This document shows, piece after piece, positions 63,705 through 64,000 of a DNA stretch of 64,000 nucleotides. This DNA comes from Glycomyces arizonensis DSM 44726 (GTDB lineage Bacteria; Actinomycetota; Actinomycetes; Mycobacteriales; Micromonosporaceae). The stretch's first letter is position 1, and the number at the start of each line of letters is the position of its first letter. A program made the position numbers and the translations under genes. The notes under the pieces are model-generated. The model made no database searches. It worked only from the letters and a program-made list of their open reading frames with translations, and was not told the origin of the DNA. Location: contig NZ_AXWO01000026.1 in the NCBI RefSeq assembly GCF_000482705.1, forward strand, positions 21,429 to 85,428. The letters run 5' to 3'.

Positions 63705-64000
63705 ATGGCCGCAGCGACACGCAAGCCCAGCCGCCAGGAGCGGACCGAGCGCTCGGCAGCCATCCACACCGAGCTCGATGAGACTGCGGCGATGATCAAT
63801 GCGGCTCACGCGAAGGTCCTGGCCCGGGTGATCGAGGCGAAGGCCTGGAACATTCACCGGGATGTGGACGGGTTCTCGGCCCTGCGGGCGTGGCTGGTCG
63901 AGACCTTCGACTTCCACACCCGGGTGGCCGCTGATCTGGCGGCCATCGCCCGACTGTCCCGCAAGTTCACCATCCTGGCCGAGGCCGCCACCTCCGGTGC
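63705..64000 (+). CDS. DUF222 (13E12 repeat family) protein, N-terminal part
   Basis: The first 98 residues of a gene cut by the right edge. The sequence AAATRKPSRQERTERSAAIH, then ARVIEAKAWNIHRDVDGFSA and FHTRVAADLAAIARLSRKF is the start of a DUF222 domain. These proteins usually end in an HNH endonuclease domain, as in the mobile REP13E12 elements of mycobacteria, and are often multi-copy. GGGAGG lies before ATG 63705. The dispersed repeat just upstream may belong to the same element. Confidence 0.85.
   Translation, partial: MAAATRKPSRQERTERSAAIHTELDETAAMINAAHAKVLARVIEAKAWNIHRDVDGFSALRAWLVETFDFHTRVAADLAAIARLSRKFTILAEAATSG

Overview
The window is a high-GC chromosomal segment, by eye near 70% G+C, from a filamentous-type actinobacterium. 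The markers are MtrA-MtrB-LpqB, a BldC-type regulator, DUF397, long-form HPF, an L-cysteine desulfhydrase with an Lrp partner, and a UbiD/UbiA pair typical of futalosine-route menaquinone synthesis. A Glycomyces-like plant-polymer degrader would fit, but that placement is inference.

Layout. 1-8.4 kb (minus): lpqB (cut by the window edge), mtrB and mtrA; a hairpin; type II NADH dehydrogenase; then a tightly overlapping MoxR ATPase / DUF58 / DUF4129 membrane operon. 8.5-9.4 kb: a PD-(D/E)XK (Rpn-like) protein. 9.4-14.7 kb (minus): a four-gene operon of cytoplasmic subtilase, ECF sigma factor, carboxypeptidase-regulatory-like protein and TPR-CHAT protease. This is the most interesting system here, with a 12-bp perfect inverted repeat in its leader. 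14.9-19.4 kb: a decayed 29-bp tandem array, DUF397, pruA, a membrane protein, and an AAA/DUF4143 ATPase behind a 45-bp dyad. 19.5-31 kb: secA, two GNAT genes, an L,D-transpeptidase, hpf, comF, a ferritin-like protein and a DEAD-box helicase. The usual mtrAB-lpqB-comF-hpf-secA order is broken up. 31-36.4 kb: small membrane proteins, MarC, an ECF sigma/anti-sigma pair, a PH-domain protein and a TrmH methyltransferase. 36.7-39.8 kb: copA with an apparently leaderless, CsoR-type promoter, followed by an 830-bp repeat island. That island holds AT-rich palindromes, a CRISPR-like 61-bp-period array, a dispersed repeat with DnaA-box-like sites, and a hairpin tandem array. 39.8-45.4 kb: acetoacetyl-CoA synthetase, MFS/GntR, Rrf2 and YihY.

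45.4-57 kb is a plant cell-wall island. It carries a 1241-residue CE12-FN3-PL11-CBM2 rhamnogalacturonan enzyme, a second CE12 esterase with a ricin-type lectin, and two paralogous GH6 cellulases, one with CBM2. The pectin genes share TTGAAACGATTCA-like LacI-type operators. Both cellulase genes carry CebR-type TGGGAGCGCTTCC boxes, which suggests two separate sugar-responsive regulons. No LacI-family regulator is encoded in the window.

57-64 kb: a TetR/MFS drug-export pair with a perfect 20-bp operator, menaquinone UbiD and UbiA genes, a TetR/DUF4267 pair with duplicated operators, a second copy of the dispersed repeat, and the start of a DUF222 (13E12-type) gene cut by the window edge. No rRNA or tRNA genes, cas genes or insertion sequences were found.
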